Shown here piece after piece: positions 45,302 to 54,612 of a stretch of 64,000 bases of DNA. This DNA comes from Shewanella psychromarinicola (GTDB lineage: Bacteria; Pseudomonadota; Gammaproteobacteria; Enterobacterales; Shewanellaceae), in assembly GCF_003855155.1 (NCBI RefSeq), contig NZ_CP034073.1:1054001-1118000 (forward strand). Direction: 5' to 3'. Made by a program: the position numbers and the translations under genes. Position 1 is the stretch's first letter. Each line of letters opens with the position of its first letter. The notes below the pieces were generated by a model. The model did no database searches and had not been told where the DNA came from. It saw only the letters and a list, made by a program, of their open reading frames with translations.

Positions 45302-45332
45302 AACCTCAACTCGAGTAAAAGATGAGGTTAAC
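45302..45332. repeat. Dispersed 32-bp palindromic repeat, copy D
   Basis: AACCTCAACTCGAGTAAA then AGATGAGGTTAAC; AACCTCA and TGAGGTT pair around the CTCGAG core. It overlaps the stop of the phosphatase gene and is homologous to the copy at 42504. Confidence 0.7.
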
Positions 45333-45858
45333 AATTAAAAGCATTGAAATAATCGCGTTGGATCGAATGCGTCAGTGCTTTTGGCCGTAAGCTTTGCACC
45401 GCAGTTACTGCTTTATCTTTTGGCCAACCAAGGCTGGCAAGAATTAACCCAATCACTAATCCAGTGCGTCCCGAACCGCCTTTGCAATGCACCGCAATGG
45501 TGCCTTGATTATTAATCACCTCAATAATCTGCGCTTTATTAGCTAACCAATTAGCTTCAAATTCGGCACCGGGTGCGGCATCGTCTAAAATGGGCAATTG
45601 CACCCAGGCGATCTGTTGTTTGGCGCATTCTGTCGGTAGTTCGGTAGCATTATTGCGCGCCATTTCGTCATCGAACATCAAGGTGATTAACATCTGCGTG
45701 CCGGCACGTTTTAATGTGGCAAGCGACTCGATTAACGGTTCATCTTTGGTACCAGGGCACGGGGTAAAAATTAATTTGGCGCCATTCTCACACAATGAGT
45801 CTAATGGCGAATCTAACGCTAAGATATCGAAAGGATGTTGCTGCATGATTAATTCCAC
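45328..45858 (-). CDS. Dual-specificity/CDKN3-like protein phosphatase in the arsenic operon
   Basis: 176 aa (a few residues fewer if the second ATG is used). The phosphatase loop IAVHCKGGSGRTGLVIGLIL is the HCxxGxxR(T/S) signature; a general acid Asp lies in QLPILDDAAPGAEFEANWLA. The shape is like CDKN3/KAP and other compact dual-specificity phosphatases. Its place between acr3 and the GAPDH gene suggests a part in arsenic resistance, perhaps handling phosphorylated or arsenylated metabolites (inference). It is unlike the arsenate reductase domain upstream, which has the CX5R loop near its N terminus instead. Physiological substrate unknown. Confidence 0.85.
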   Translation of the reverse strand: MELIMQQHPFDILALDSPLDSLCENGAKLIFTPCPGTKDEPLIESLATLKRAGTQMLITLMFDDEMARNNATELPTECAKQQIAWVQLPILDDAAPGAEFEANWLANKAQIIEVINNQGTIAVHCKGGSGRTGLVIGLILASLGWPKDKAVTAVQSLRPKALTHSIQRDYFNAFNC

Positions 45859-45931
45859 TGTTAATTTAGAACGTATTATTTCGTCGTCATAAAAAACGTA
45901 TTCGAAATACTTATCAAAATAATCGTCAACA

Positions 45932-46960
45932 TTAATGCTTAAACCAATGTTGAGTACGATTAATAATCGCCACCAGCGACAACATCACCGGCACTTCTAC
46001 CAACACCCCAACCACAGTGGCTAAGGCTGCACCCGAGTGCAAACCAAACAGGGATATAGCTACCGCAACGGCAAGCTCAAAAAAGTTAGAGGTACCAATT
46101 AAGCAAGCTGGCCCAGCAATATTATGCTTTAATTTCAATAATATAGCAGCAAAATACGCTATCGCAAAAATCCCGTAAGTTTGAATCACCAATGGCACCG
46201 CGATTAAGCCAATGGTTTGTGGGTCGGACACGATAACCTTGGCCTGAAACCCAAACAGCAACACCACAGTGGCCAGTAAGCCGACAATCGACCATGGTTT
46301 TAATCTTGCCACTAATCGATCCACTCCTGGTGTGCCGCCTTGATGATTAAGCACATAACGCGTGGTCACACCCGCCATTAATGGCAGTAATACATACAGC
46401 ACCACTGAAATAAGCAAGGTTTCCCATGGCACCTGAATGTCACTCACCCCCAGCAAAAATGCCGAAATAGGCGCAAAGGCAAAAATCATAATCACATCGT
46501 TAACCGACACTTGCACTAAGGTGTAATTAGGATCGCCCTTAGTTAATTGCGACCATACAAATACCATTGCCGTACAGGGTGCAACACCTAATAAAATCAT
46601 CCCTGCGATATATTCTTGTGCCGATGCGGGGTCAACTAAGTCGGCAAACAGCACTTTAAAAAATAACCAACCTAATGCGGCCATGGTAAAAGGTTTAATC
46701 AACCAGTTAACGACAATCGTCAGTAATAATCCCTTGGGGTTTTTACCGACATCTTTAATGGCTGAAAAATCAATTTGCACCATCATTGGGTAAATCATTA
46801 CCCAAATAAACAACGCCACCACAAGGTTAACGTGGGCAACTTCAAGACTCGCAATGGTCTGAAATACTTGTGGTTGCCATAGCCCTAACAGCACTCCGGC
46901 AAGCATACTTAAGCCAACCCATACCGATAAAAATCGTTCAAACAAGCCCATTACGATCAC
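45932..46960 (-). CDS. acr3: Arsenite efflux transporter Acr3
   Basis: 342 aa, ten hydrophobic segments, bile/arsenite/riboflavin transporter superfamily. It exports arsenite formed by the reductase. [20 protein letters not shown] contains the conserved Cys of the Acr3 active site, and [18 protein letters not shown] and [18 protein letters not shown] are family signatures. It follows the ArsC-ArsR fusion gene by 15 bp and precedes the phosphatase gene by 73 bp, all on the minus strand, so it is in the same operon. Confidence 0.94.
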   Translation of the reverse strand: MIVMGLFERFLSVWVGLSMLAGVLLGLWQPQVFQTIASLEVAHVNLVVALFIWVMIYPMMVQIDFSAIKDVGKNPKGLLLTIVVNWLIKPFTMAALGWLFFKVLFADLVDPASAQEYIAGMILLGVAPCTAMVFVWSQLTKGDPNYTLVQVSVNDVIMIFAFAPISAFLLGVSDIQVPWETLLISVVLYVLLPLMAGVTTRYVLNHQGGTPGVDRLVARLKPWSIVGLLATVVLLFGFQAKVIVSDPQTIGLIAVPLVIQTYGIFAIAYFAAILLKLKHNIAGPACLIGTSNFFELAVAVAISLFGLHSGAALATVVGVLVEVPVMLSLVAIINRTQHWFKH

Positions 46961-46975
46961 TCCTATTTTGCTGAA

Positions 46976-47818
46976 TCAGCGACAAAAACTCACTTTATTA
47001 GGCCGGTTTTGCATAATATCTAGTCGTTGTAGATGAGCCATAATCAAGCCAATATTGTTCTCGGTCGTTGCAGCTATTACAGACTTTGCCCATAACGGTA
47101 AATTAGGGTTAATTCGATAAAATACCCACTGGCCATTTTTTCGGTCGCTAATAATAGCGGCCTTTTTTAACAACGCTAAATTGCGAGACACCTTAGGTTG
47201 GCTGTCCTCATTCAATGCCTCCATCAGCTCGCACACACATAACTCACCATGATAATGAGTCAGCATTAGGCTTTTTAAGCGAATGTCATCGGTTAAGCAT
47301 TTATAAAATGCGATGGGATCAACATCGGCGAATACCTCGGGAGGTGTTTCATTTGCGCCAATGACGTCTACCTTGGCGGTCACCTCCGCCGTGGTCTTAG
47401 CCTTGGCAGTAACGTTGTTTTCCACCAGTAGAAACATCGACAAGCGGTTATTCAGCTCAGCTAAGGTACTTGAAAAGGGTTGATGACCTGCGCGGCTTTT
47501 AGGATCGGGAAAATCCCAAGCCAGTTGTTTACCTGCACCAGGAAAACGACGGCATTCTGTATTGGCTTTATCACAAAGGGTAATCACGTAATCAAATGTT
47601 TTACCTGCAAACGTTTGTACGTTTTTAGACACTAAACCACCCGTATCAACACCAAAACGCGCTATGGCCTCAATCGCCCTGCTGTCGATATCTTCGGGCT
47701 GAGTCCCTGCACTAAACACATCAAATTGATCAGACGCTTTACTTCTTAGCAAAGCTTCTGCCATTTGAGAACGCGCCGAATTGCCGCTACATAGAAACAA
47801 CACAGTTTTCTTTTTCAT
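46976..47818 (-). CDS. Arsenate reductase (thioredoxin type) fused to ArsR repressor
   Basis: 280 aa from the ATG at 47818. Residues 1-135 are a LMW-phosphatase-type arsenate reductase: loop LFLCSGNSARSQMAEAL with Cys10, plus Cys82 and Cys89 in ITLCDKANTECRRF, the same three positions used by the thioredoxin-linked ArsC of Staphylococcus plasmid pI258. A Thr/Ala-rich linker (136-160) leads to an ArsR winged helix (165-245) with the metal site GELCVCELM (Cys194, Cys196), DNA-recognition helix QPKVSRNLALLKKAAIISDR and wing NGQWVFYRI. So one chain could sense arsenite and reduce arsenate. First gene of the arsenic operon; operator candidate at 47851-47878. Confidence 0.93.
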   Translation of the reverse strand: MKKKTVLFLCSGNSARSQMAEALLRSKASDQFDVFSAGTQPEDIDSRAIEAIARFGVDTGGLVSKNVQTFAGKTFDYVITLCDKANTECRRFPGAGKQLAWDFPDPKSRAGHQPFSSTLAELNNRLSMFLLVENNVTAKAKTTAEVTAKVDVIGANETPPEVFADVDPIAFYKCLTDDIRLKSLMLTHYHGELCVCELMEALNEDSQPKVSRNLALLKKAAIISDRKNGQWVFYRINPNLPLWAKSVIAATTENNIGLIMAHLQRLDIMQNRPNKVSFCR

Positions 47819-47850
47819 TGGTGGCACATCCAATTAAAACACACTGAACA

Positions 47851-47878
47851 TTGTATATATGCTTTTTTACATATACAA
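47851..47878. promoter_or_regulatory. Candidate ArsR operator of the arsenic operon
   Basis: TTGTATAT and ATATACAA form a perfect 8-bp inverted repeat around 12 nt, 33 bp upstream of the ArsC-ArsR start. ArsR/SmtB proteins bind such AT-rich imperfect palindromes, so the fusion protein likely represses its own operon here. Confidence 0.65.
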
Positions 47879-47893
47879 CCAAGAAAAACAAAA

Positions 47894-47920
47894 AAGCCTA
47901 TTCTGTAAATGAATAGGCTT
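47894..47920 (-). terminator. Terminator of the alpha/beta hydrolase gene
   Basis: Perfect 10-bp stem AAGCCTATTC/GAATAGGCTT with a 7-nt loop; on the minus strand a TTTTTGTTTTTC tail follows. It is 30 bp after the hydrolase stop and upstream of the arsenic promoter. Confidence 0.85.
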
Positions 47921-47949
47921 GAATGGTTAACTTAAATGAAGAGGTCGCT

Positions 47950-48813
47950 TTAGTGCTTATCTAACCAGTTAAGCGCCAGTGGCCATAAGGTTTGCGACTT
48001 ACTGCTAAAAAACTTCATATGGCCAATGTCTGATAATCCATAATCACTTGGGGTTAAGGTTAAGGTTTGCCCGTTAAGCTTAGGAAACACCGACATCATG
48101 TCTGCTACGTTGGCGTTATTGGCAATGTCATCATCAACGGCGTTAACCCACAATGACGGTAAGGTCAGCTCATTGTAATAATGCTGGTGCACGGTTTTAC
48201 CAAAAGCAGTTTTGACATACCCTTGACCATTGCACCATTGCTGCCATTGTTTGGCGACATCCTTTGGCAATGGCTCTCCCATACCCAGCCACTGAGACTT
48301 GGTATGACCAAACATCGCATTACTGAAAGGAATAAAAAAGTTCATAAAAAAATGTGCTTGAATCAGATAAGCCAACTTCATATTTTTTAACTGACCAGAA
48401 GAACAGGCAAAATTGAACATTGAACTGATGTCCATCGCATTATGCATTAACCCAATGAGTTGACCACCAGCACTGTGGCCCACCAGATGATAGTTTGTAT
48501 TCGGAAATACCTCTTTTAAACATTCCAACACCGCAGGCATATCTTTTTCACCCCAACACTGTAACGACGAGGCACTCTTCGCAACTGGCACCGTTGATGA
48601 TCCACCAATACCCCGGTTATCAAACGTAATAACGCCATAGCCATTGCAGGCAAGGTAGTTAGCAAAATTTCCGTAAAACTGTCTTTTGATCCCAGTAGCA
48701 GGCGCCATCAATACCGCACCCTTCACTGTAATAGTTGGCTCATAAATAGTTGCAGCAAGTAACTCACCATCGCTGCACTTAATTGTCATTTGCTTTACAT
48801 TCTGCTGATTCAT
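47950..48813 (-). CDS. Alpha/beta hydrolase (COG4757-like)
   Basis: 287 aa cytosolic protein with no signal peptide. The alpha/beta-hydrolase core has GAVLMAPATGIKRQFYGNFA, the oxyanion strand GVITFDNRGIGGSS, the nucleophile Ser in YHLVGHSAGGQLIGLM, an Asp region in LWVNAVDDDIANNANVADMM and the His in LSDIGHMKFFSSKS. It most resembles the predicted hydrolases of COG4757. The natural substrate is unknown. It lies between the arsenic operon and a gap, with its own terminator, and is probably unrelated to arsenic. Confidence 0.85.
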   Translation of the reverse strand: MNQQNVKQMTIKCSDGELLAATIYEPTITVKGAVLMAPATGIKRQFYGNFANYLACNGYGVITFDNRGIGGSSTVPVAKSASSLQCWGEKDMPAVLECLKEVFPNTNYHLVGHSAGGQLIGLMHNAMDISSMFNFACSSGQLKNMKLAYLIQAHFFMNFFIPFSNAMFGHTKSQWLGMGEPLPKDVAKQWQQWCNGQGYVKTAFGKTVHQHYYNELTLPSLWVNAVDDDIANNANVADMMSVFPKLNGQTLTLTPSDYGLSDIGHMKFFSSKSQTLWPLALNWLDKH

Positions 48814-49341
48814 CGTTTTTAGTTACGCCAAATGGGTGTTAATGCAAATTATCTATATGCCAAGATATTTTGTACCATGGGGGGTATTAAAACGATAGTT
48901 TTAATCTTGTGTTTAAAGTAAATACTCGGCCACACTGGCATGATAGAACATCCATTACCTTTATAAAGAACAAGCCGTTTCCACAGGTGTCTTTCCATCA
49001 CGGTCGTTTTATGGCTTGTTGTCTAGTGTCGTTACTGTTGAAAAGTCTGAGGTTGAGTCCCTAGCTCCCAAAGGGGCCAATCTTGAAAACTTAACATTGG
49101 AAGGCTTAGCGTTAGAAGGATGGCATTCAGAGAATAAGACTGGTTGCCATTTATCTTCTGCAGGGGTTTATTGCTTATGACTATCATCCTTAATATCACT
49201 CGACACTCAATATATTCCTTATTGCTGTTTAACAGCGATAAGCCCACCAACATCCCTTGGTGATTTCAGCTCACCGCTTTTACTGATTACTTCACCACTT
49301 AAAATCCCCAGACTACTGGTTCTTTTATCATAGTTACAAAT
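48814..49341. other. Gene-poor gap
   Basis: A plus-strand frame without a start codon runs from about 48947 to 49180 (78 codons, with YKEQAVSTGVFPSRSFYGLL and ANLENLTLEGLALEGWHSEN). It has some coding flavour and may be the end of a decayed gene, but no family is recognised. No RNA gene or clear hairpin was seen. Confidence 0.35.
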
Positions 49342-50523
49342 CTAAACGGCCAACCCTGCCGCGACACCAGAGCTCCAGGCCCATTGAAAATTAAACCCGC
49401 CTAACCAACCACTTACGTCCATTACTTCACCAATAAAATACAATCCTGGGACCTTGTTGGCTTGCATGGTTTTAGATGACAGTTCATTGGAGTCAACACC
49501 ACCTAAAGTGACTTCTGCGGTGCGGTAACCTTCAGTACCATTCATGATGATTGACCAATGATTTAACTCATTAGCCAGCTTTTCACGCTCACCATGACCG
49601 AGTTGGTTTAGGGCTTTATCTAATTGAGACTCTTCAAATAGCGCTTCAACCAAGCGTTTAGGTAACCATTGGCTTACTGTATTACGTAGACTTTGTTTTG
49701 GGTGATGTTTTAAGGCAAATTCGATTTTATCTAACGCGCTTTCACCCGGCAACAAGTTGATTGAGATAGCTTCACCTGGCTGCCAATAATTTGAAATTTG
49801 TAATACGGCTGGACCTGATAGACCGCGATGAGTAAACAATAAAGCCTCACTAAACTGGGTGCCATCTTGCGCGGTAATGGTTGTTGGCACGGCAATGCCA
49901 GATAACGGCTCAAAACGAATTTTTTGATCGCTATGCCAAGTGAACGGTACTAGGCCTGCACTGGTAGGTAACACTTTTAAGCCAAATTGCTCTGCCAACT
50001 TATAGCCATAAGGCGTGGCACCCAGCTTTGGCATCGATAAGCCTCCGGTGGCAATAACCAGTGAATCACAGCTTAAATCACCGTTAGAGGTATTTAAATT
50101 GAAACCGGCTTCAGTCTTGCTAACCGAGAGTATTTCAGTGCGCAGCTTTACCTTGGCACCTGCCCATTCGCACTCGGTCATCAACATAGTGACGATTTCT
50201 TTAGCGGAGTCATTACAAAATAACTGCCCATGGTCACGTTCATGGTATTCAATCCCGTGTCGCTCAACCAGTTCAATAAAGTCGCTTGAGCGATAGCGGG
50301 CCAATGCCGATTTCACAAAGTGCGGATTACCACAAATAAACTGCTGCGGCTCAACTTTTTGATTGGTGAAGTTACAACGTCCGCCGCCACTGATCAGAAT
50401 TTTTTTGCCTGCTTGTTTGGCATTATCCAGCACCAACACATCACGACCTCGATAGCCCGCGGTAGCAGCACACATTAACCCTGCCGCACCGGCGCCGATA
50501 ATGATTACGTCATGATGTTTCAC
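49342..50523 (-). CDS. FAD-dependent oxidoreductase, HI0933/YhiN (BaiN-like) family
   Basis: 393 aa flavoprotein. N-terminal DVIIIGAGAAGLMCAATAGY is the FAD-binding GxGxxG; KKILISGGGRCNFTNQKV is the HI0933 signature; LVIATGGLSMPKLGATPYGY and the C-terminal GLYFIGEVMDVSGWLGGFNF followed by QWAWSSGVAAGLAV are typical of YhiN/BaiN proteins. Cytosolic; the reaction is not known for this group outside gut bile-acid reductases, which it need not share. Single gene. The C-terminal GWLGGFNFQWAWSSG motif is complete, so it is intact. Confidence 0.9.
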   Translation of the reverse strand: MKHHDVIIIGAGAAGLMCAATAGYRGRDVLVLDNAKQAGKKILISGGGRCNFTNQKVEPQQFICGNPHFVKSALARYRSSDFIELVERHGIEYHERDHGQLFCNDSAKEIVTMLMTECEWAGAKVKLRTEILSVSKTEAGFNLNTSNGDLSCDSLVIATGGLSMPKLGATPYGYKLAEQFGLKVLPTSAGLVPFTWHSDQKIRFEPLSGIAVPTTITAQDGTQFSEALLFTHRGLSGPAVLQISNYWQPGEAISINLLPGESALDKIEFALKHHPKQSLRNTVSQWLPKRLVEALFEESQLDKALNQLGHGEREKLANELNHWSIIMNGTEGYRTAEVTLGGVDSNELSSKTMQANKVPGLYFIGEVMDVSGWLGGFNFQWAWSSGVAAGLAV

Positions 50524-50583
50524 GTTTTACTCCACACGGTTTAAATGGGTTACTTGGTTCTTAATTGATAACTATTAAATGCA

Positions 50584-50612
50584 AAAAAGGATGCTATTTT
50601 AGCATCCTTTTT
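50584..50612 (-). terminator. Terminator of the secB-gpsA transcript
   Basis: AAAAAGGATGCTA and TAGCATCCTTTTT form a perfect 13-bp stem with a 3-nt loop, 47 bp after the gpsA stop on the minus strand, with a T run in both directions. Confidence 0.9.
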
Positions 50613-50658
50613 ACTAGGGTCTGTTAACCTTTATGGCTAACTTAACTACTGTGCCGCA

Positions 50659-51675
50659 CTATTTTTTGAGTGTTTCAGACTTTTTATCTCGGCTGAGTAA
50701 CACTTTTGACGCTTCAACAGGAGATTTACCTTGGTAAAGCACTTGATAGATTTGCTCAGTAATCGGCATTTCTACCCCTAGGCGTTTGGCTAAGGTAAAC
50801 ACTTCTTTGGTATTACGGTAGCCTTCGACTACTTGACCAATTTCTTGTTGCGCGGTGATCACGTCTTTGCCTTGACCTAAAGCCAAGCCAAAACGACGGT
50901 TACGCGACTGATTGTCGGTACAAGTTAACACCAAGTCACCTAGACCCGCCATGCCCATAAAGGTTGATGCATCAGCGCCAAGCGCGACACCTAAACGGCT
51001 AAGTTCGACTAAACCACGGGTTATTAATGCCGTACGAGCATTAGCACCAAAGCCAATACCGTCAGACATTCCAGCACCAATCGCAATCACGTTTTTAACC
51101 GCGCCGCCTAGTTGTATACCAGTAAAGTCGTCATTGGCGTAAACGCGCAGACGTTCTGGACTGTGGAGTAGCTCAACCAAATCATGAGTAAACTGAGGGC
51201 AAGTACCGGCAACCGAAATGGCTGTTGGTAAACCAGCCGCTAATTCTCTCGCAAAGGTTGGACCTGACAATACCGCCAATGGATACTGTTCGCCTAATTG
51301 CTCGCGGGCAACATCTTGTAATAAACGACCGGTTTCGGGTTCTAGCCCTTTAGTCGCCCACACAATCCGAGCATCTTCACGCAATAACGGCTTAGCTCGT
51401 TTGAGTACATCACCAAATACATGGCTAGGGACTACCACTAAGATATTTTTGCTTGCCGCGAGTGCCTTTCCTAAATCAGCTTCGATGGCTAAACAATCAG
51501 GAAACTGAATACCAGACAGAAACTCCTCATTACTGCGCTGCTCAGTTAAGCGCGCCATATGATCGGCTTCATGACCCCAAAGTAATACCTTGTGGCCGTT
51601 ACTGGCTAAAGAAATAGCAAGGGCGGTGCCATAAGAGCCCGCCCCTAATACCGTGATTTCGGCAGCGTTATTCAT
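50659..51675 (-). CDS. gpsA: Glycerol-3-phosphate dehydrogenase [NAD(P)+]
   Basis: 338 aa cytosolic enzyme that reduces dihydroxyacetone phosphate to sn-glycerol-3-phosphate for phospholipid synthesis. N-terminal [20 protein letters not shown] is the nucleotide-binding site; the catalytic Lys is in [32 protein letters not shown] and [20 protein letters not shown] are family signatures. The start is 3 nt after the secB stop, so the two are translated together, as in many gammaproteobacteria. Ends at the hairpin near 50584. Confidence 0.97.
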   Translation of the reverse strand: MNNAAEITVLGAGSYGTALAISLASNGHKVLLWGHEADHMARLTEQRSNEEFLSGIQFPDCLAIEADLGKALAASKNILVVVPSHVFGDVLKRAKPLLREDARIVWATKGLEPETGRLLQDVAREQLGEQYPLAVLSGPTFARELAAGLPTAISVAGTCPQFTHDLVELLHSPERLRVYANDDFTGIQLGGAVKNVIAIGAGMSDGIGFGANARTALITRGLVELSRLGVALGADASTFMGMAGLGDLVLTCTDNQSRNRRFGLALGQGKDVITAQQEIGQVVEGYRNTKEVFTLAKRLGVEMPITEQIYQVLYQGKSPVEASKVLLSRDKKSETLKK

Positions 51676-51678
51676 AGC

Positions 51679-52167
51679 TTATGCTGTGACTTCTTCGGCA
51701 GAATTTGCTTGTTCTGCTGCAGTTTGACGCTGTTGAACGTACTGAGCAAATAGCGCATCAAAGTTAACTGGAGCAAGGTTTAGTTGTGGGAAAGTACCAC
51801 GGCCAACTAAATTACCCACTAATTCACGTGCGTATGGGAATAATACGTTAGGGCAGTATGCACCTAAAGAATGAGCAAGTTGTTGCTCAGTTAACCCAAC
51901 GATGGAGAAAATACCCGCTTGCTGAACTTCACATAAAAATGCGGTGTCTTCGCCGTTTTTAGCCGTAACGGTTAACGATAAAATCACTTCATATGTGTCA
52001 TCAGACAGCTTGTTGCTGCGAGTATCTAAATCTAATTTTACTTCTGGGTTCCATTCTTTCTGGAAAACAGCTGGGCTGTTTGGCGTTTCAAAAGACAAAT
52101 CCTTTGTATAAATACGCTGAATGTTGAACTGTGGTGCTTGCGCTTCGTTGTTTGCTACTTCAGCCAT
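51679..52167 (-). CDS. secB: Protein-export chaperone SecB
   Basis: 162 aa, normal length. Tetrameric cytosolic chaperone that keeps precursors unfolded and hands them to Sec[21 protein letters not shown] and [20 protein letters not shown] are the typical N-terminal strands; [20 protein letters not shown] and [20 protein letters not shown] follow, ending with [20 protein letters not shown]. The acidic tail is rich in Ala and Glu. It lies between a rhodanese gene (206-bp gap) and gpsA (3-nt gap). SecB is common to gammaproteobacteria. Confidence 0.97.
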   Translation of the reverse strand: MAEVANNEAQAPQFNIQRIYTKDLSFETPNSPAVFQKEWNPEVKLDLDTRSNKLSDDTYEVILSLTVTAKNGEDTAFLCEVQQAGIFSIVGLTEQQLAHSLGAYCPNVLFPYARELVGNLVGRGTFPQLNLAPVNFDALFAQYVQQRQTAAEQANSAEEVTA

Positions 52168-52373
52168 AATTTCCTACCTATCGATGTTATTTAGCTTTTC
52201 TGTGAAGCTAATTGTGTTGGGCTTGCTCTTAATGTATATAGAATTAATCTAACATTAGTGCTATCCCGTAAAGTTGATCCGGCTCGATAAATGGTAACGA
52301 ACAAGATCTTGATAATAAACAGTGTTAGCTCATTCCCAAACTTGTTAACACTGAATACCATTAAGCAACAGTA

Positions 52374-52808
52374 TTAACGCTTGCTTTTAACTACGGGTAA
52401 ATTTGCACCCTTCCATTCGCCCATGCCACCTTTAAGGTTAGACACGTTTTCAAACCCTTGTTTAGTAAGAAGTTGAGCGGCTTGAGAAGATGTAGTACCT
52501 GAGTCACATACTAATATAATGGGGTTAGTTTTGAAATTTTCAAGGCTAGTGACTTGATTATTTTTAATTTCTGATAAGGTCACATTAAGCGCATCAACAA
52601 TATGGCCTTTTTTAAATTCTTCTTTACCTCGCACATCAACGACTCTGGCATCTTGCTTATTCACCATGAGTGTTAGCTCTTGATGACTGACAAGTTTCAC
52701 TTTTGATATACTTGATTTAATGACACTGAAAACAAGCGTTACAAACAAGCCGACCCAAGCCAAACTTAACATTGGGTTCGCTTTAAAAAATTCCATATAT
52801 TCTTGCAT
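52374..52808 (-). CDS. Rhodanese-domain membrane protein (YibN-like)
   Basis: 144 aa. An N-terminal membrane span (MLSLAWVGLFVTLVFSVIKS) anchors a cytosolic rhodanese domain: ARVVDVRGKEEFKKGHIVDA, then PIILVCDSGTTSSQAAQLLT with the Cys at the usual active position, and GFENVSNLKGGMGEWKGANL. It is the YibN type found before secB in Enterobacteria and Shewanella. It may transfer sulfane sulfur or act in inner-membrane quality control; not established. Confidence 0.9.
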   Translation of the reverse strand: MQEYMEFFKANPMLSLAWVGLFVTLVFSVIKSSISKVKLVSHQELTLMVNKQDARVVDVRGKEEFKKGHIVDALNVTLSEIKNNQVTSLENFKTNPIILVCDSGTTSSQAAQLLTKQGFENVSNLKGGMGEWKGANLPVVKSKR

Positions 52809-53057
52809 AATTACTAATTTCTCTGACGATGACTAAGATGAGATGGCCTCGAGTATATCGTTTTGCTCGGCAGTTTTCATTAAAGAAACACCTAAAATAG
52901 ACGCTTTAAGCCGACTTATTCGTGACTGGTCCCTCGTTATTAGCTGCTTTAGTTATATCTTCAAACCTATATGCCTTTTGCACATTATCAAGAAGTAGTA
53001 ATATTCATACAATTGAAATTTTATAACACTTCTATTTTCAACTTAAAAGGTACTTGC

Positions 53058-54602
53058 ATGACGACAACAAAACGTCCACTCGCATTACTTATCCTTGATG
53101 GCTGGGGTTCCCGTGAAAACACGCAAGATAATGCGATTTTTCATGCCAACACCCCTGTTTTAGATAAGCTCAATGCGCAATATCCTCACAGTCTTATTTC
53201 GGGTTCTGGTATTGACGTCGGATTACCCGATGGCCAAATGGGTAACTCTGAAGTAGGCCATATCAATATTGGTTCAGGCCGAATTGTGTATCAAGAACTC
53301 ACCCGCATCAGTAAAGCGATTGCCGACCATGAGTTTGAGAAAAACCCAGCACTTTGCGATGCGGTAGACAAAGCCATTGCCGCTAACGGTGCCGTTCACA
53401 TTATGGGGCTTTTGTCTGCCGGTGGCGTTCACAGCCATGAAGAACATATTGAAGCTATGTGCCGTATGGCCGTTGAGCGCGGCGCAACCAAAGTGTACTT
53501 ACATGCCTTTTTAGATGGCCGAGATACACCTCCGCGCAGCGCTAAAAACAGCTTGCTTCATTTTGACGAGCTATTTGCCTCACTAGGTCATGGCCGCACG
53601 GCATCGATTATCGGTCGTTACTTTGCCATGGATCGTGATAACCGTTGGGACCGCGTATCGCAAGCCTACGAATTAATCACCGAAGGCAAAGTCAAGTTCG
53701 CTTATGCTTCGGCAGCAGAAGCGCTGGACGCTGCATATGATCGAGATGAAAACGATGAATTTGTTGCTGCATCTGCAATTGTTGATGCTCAAGGCGAAGC
53801 AGCTGAGTTAAACGATAACGATTCGCTCATTTTTATGAATTTCCGCGCCGATCGTGCCCGCCAAATTACCCGCTGTTTTGTCAATCCTGATTTTGATGGC
53901 TTTGCACGTAATAAAACACCAAAAATCAACTTTGTGATGCTGACTGAATACGCGGCCGATATTAACGCCGCAGTAGCCTATCCATCTGATAATTTGGTGA
54001 ATACCTTAGGTGAAACCCTGCAAAAGCAGCATAAAACTCAACTGCGCATTTCAGAAACTGAAAAATATGCTCATGTGACCTTCTTTTTCAATGGCGGTAA
54101 AGAAGAGCCATTTGAAGGCGAAGATCGCATTTTAATTCAGTCTCCTAAAGTCGCTACCTACGATTTGCAACCTGAGATGAACTCAGCAGAACTGACCGAC
54201 AAACTGGTCGCGGCTATTGAGTCTGCAAAATATGATGTGATAATTTGTAACTATCCAAATGGTGACATGGTTGGCCATACTGGTAAATTTGATGCTGCCG
54301 TTAAAGCCTGTGAAGCGGTTGATGCTTGCATTGGTCGTGTAGTAGAAGCATTAGCCAAAGTGGATGGCGAGTGTTTGATTACCGCCGACCATGGTAACGC
54401 AGACCAAATGACCGACCCGATAACAGGTCAACCTCATACGGCCCATACCAGTGAGTTAGTACCGTTTATTTATGTTGGCCGTGACGCCACAATAAAAGAC
54501 AACGGGCGATTGAGTGATATTGCGCCAACTATGTTAACCTTGATGGGCCAAAGCATCCCAAAAGAAATGAGTGGACGCTGTATTATTGACCTTAAAGAGT
54601 AA
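53058..54602 (+). CDS. gpmI: 2,3-bisphosphoglycerate-independent phosphoglycerate mutase
   Basis: 514 aa from the ATG at 53058, preceded by AAAGGT; the frame is open 87 nt further but without support. It interconverts 3- and 2-phosphoglycerate in glycolysis using two Mn ions. [20 protein letters not shown] is the metal-site start, Ser64 in [17 protein letters not shown] is the phosphorylated residue, [18 protein letters not shown] and [20 protein letters not shown] are family signatures, and [11 protein letters not shown] carries metal ligands. Followed by envC 10 nt on, so they share a transcript. Confidence 0.97.
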   Translation: MTTTKRPLALLILDGWGSRENTQDNAIFHANTPVLDKLNAQYPHSLISGSGIDVGLPDGQMGNSEVGHINIGSGRIVYQELTRISKAIADHEFEKNPALCDAVDKAIAANGAVHIMGLLSAGGVHSHEEHIEAMCRMAVERGATKVYLHAFLDGRDTPPRSAKNSLLHFDELFASLGHGRTASIIGRYFAMDRDNRWDRVSQAYELITEGKVKFAYASAAEALDAAYDRDENDEFVAASAIVDAQGEAAELNDNDSLIFMNFRADRARQITRCFVNPDFDGFARNKTPKINFVMLTEYAADINAAVAYPSDNLVNTLGETLQKQHKTQLRISETEKYAHVTFFFNGGKEEPFEGEDRILIQSPKVATYDLQPEMNSAELTDKLVAAIESAKYDVIICNYPNGDMVGHTGKFDAAVKACEAVDACIGRVVEALAKVDGECLITADHGNADQMTDPITGQPHTAHTSELVPFIYVGRDATIKDNGRLSDIAPTMLTLMGQSIPKEMSGRCIIDLKE

Positions 54603-54612
54603 ACATTAACTC

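Noticed and set aside
49032..49253. 73-codon minus-strand frame
   Set aside because: No ribosome site, no family, and composition is like the surrounding non-coding sequence.
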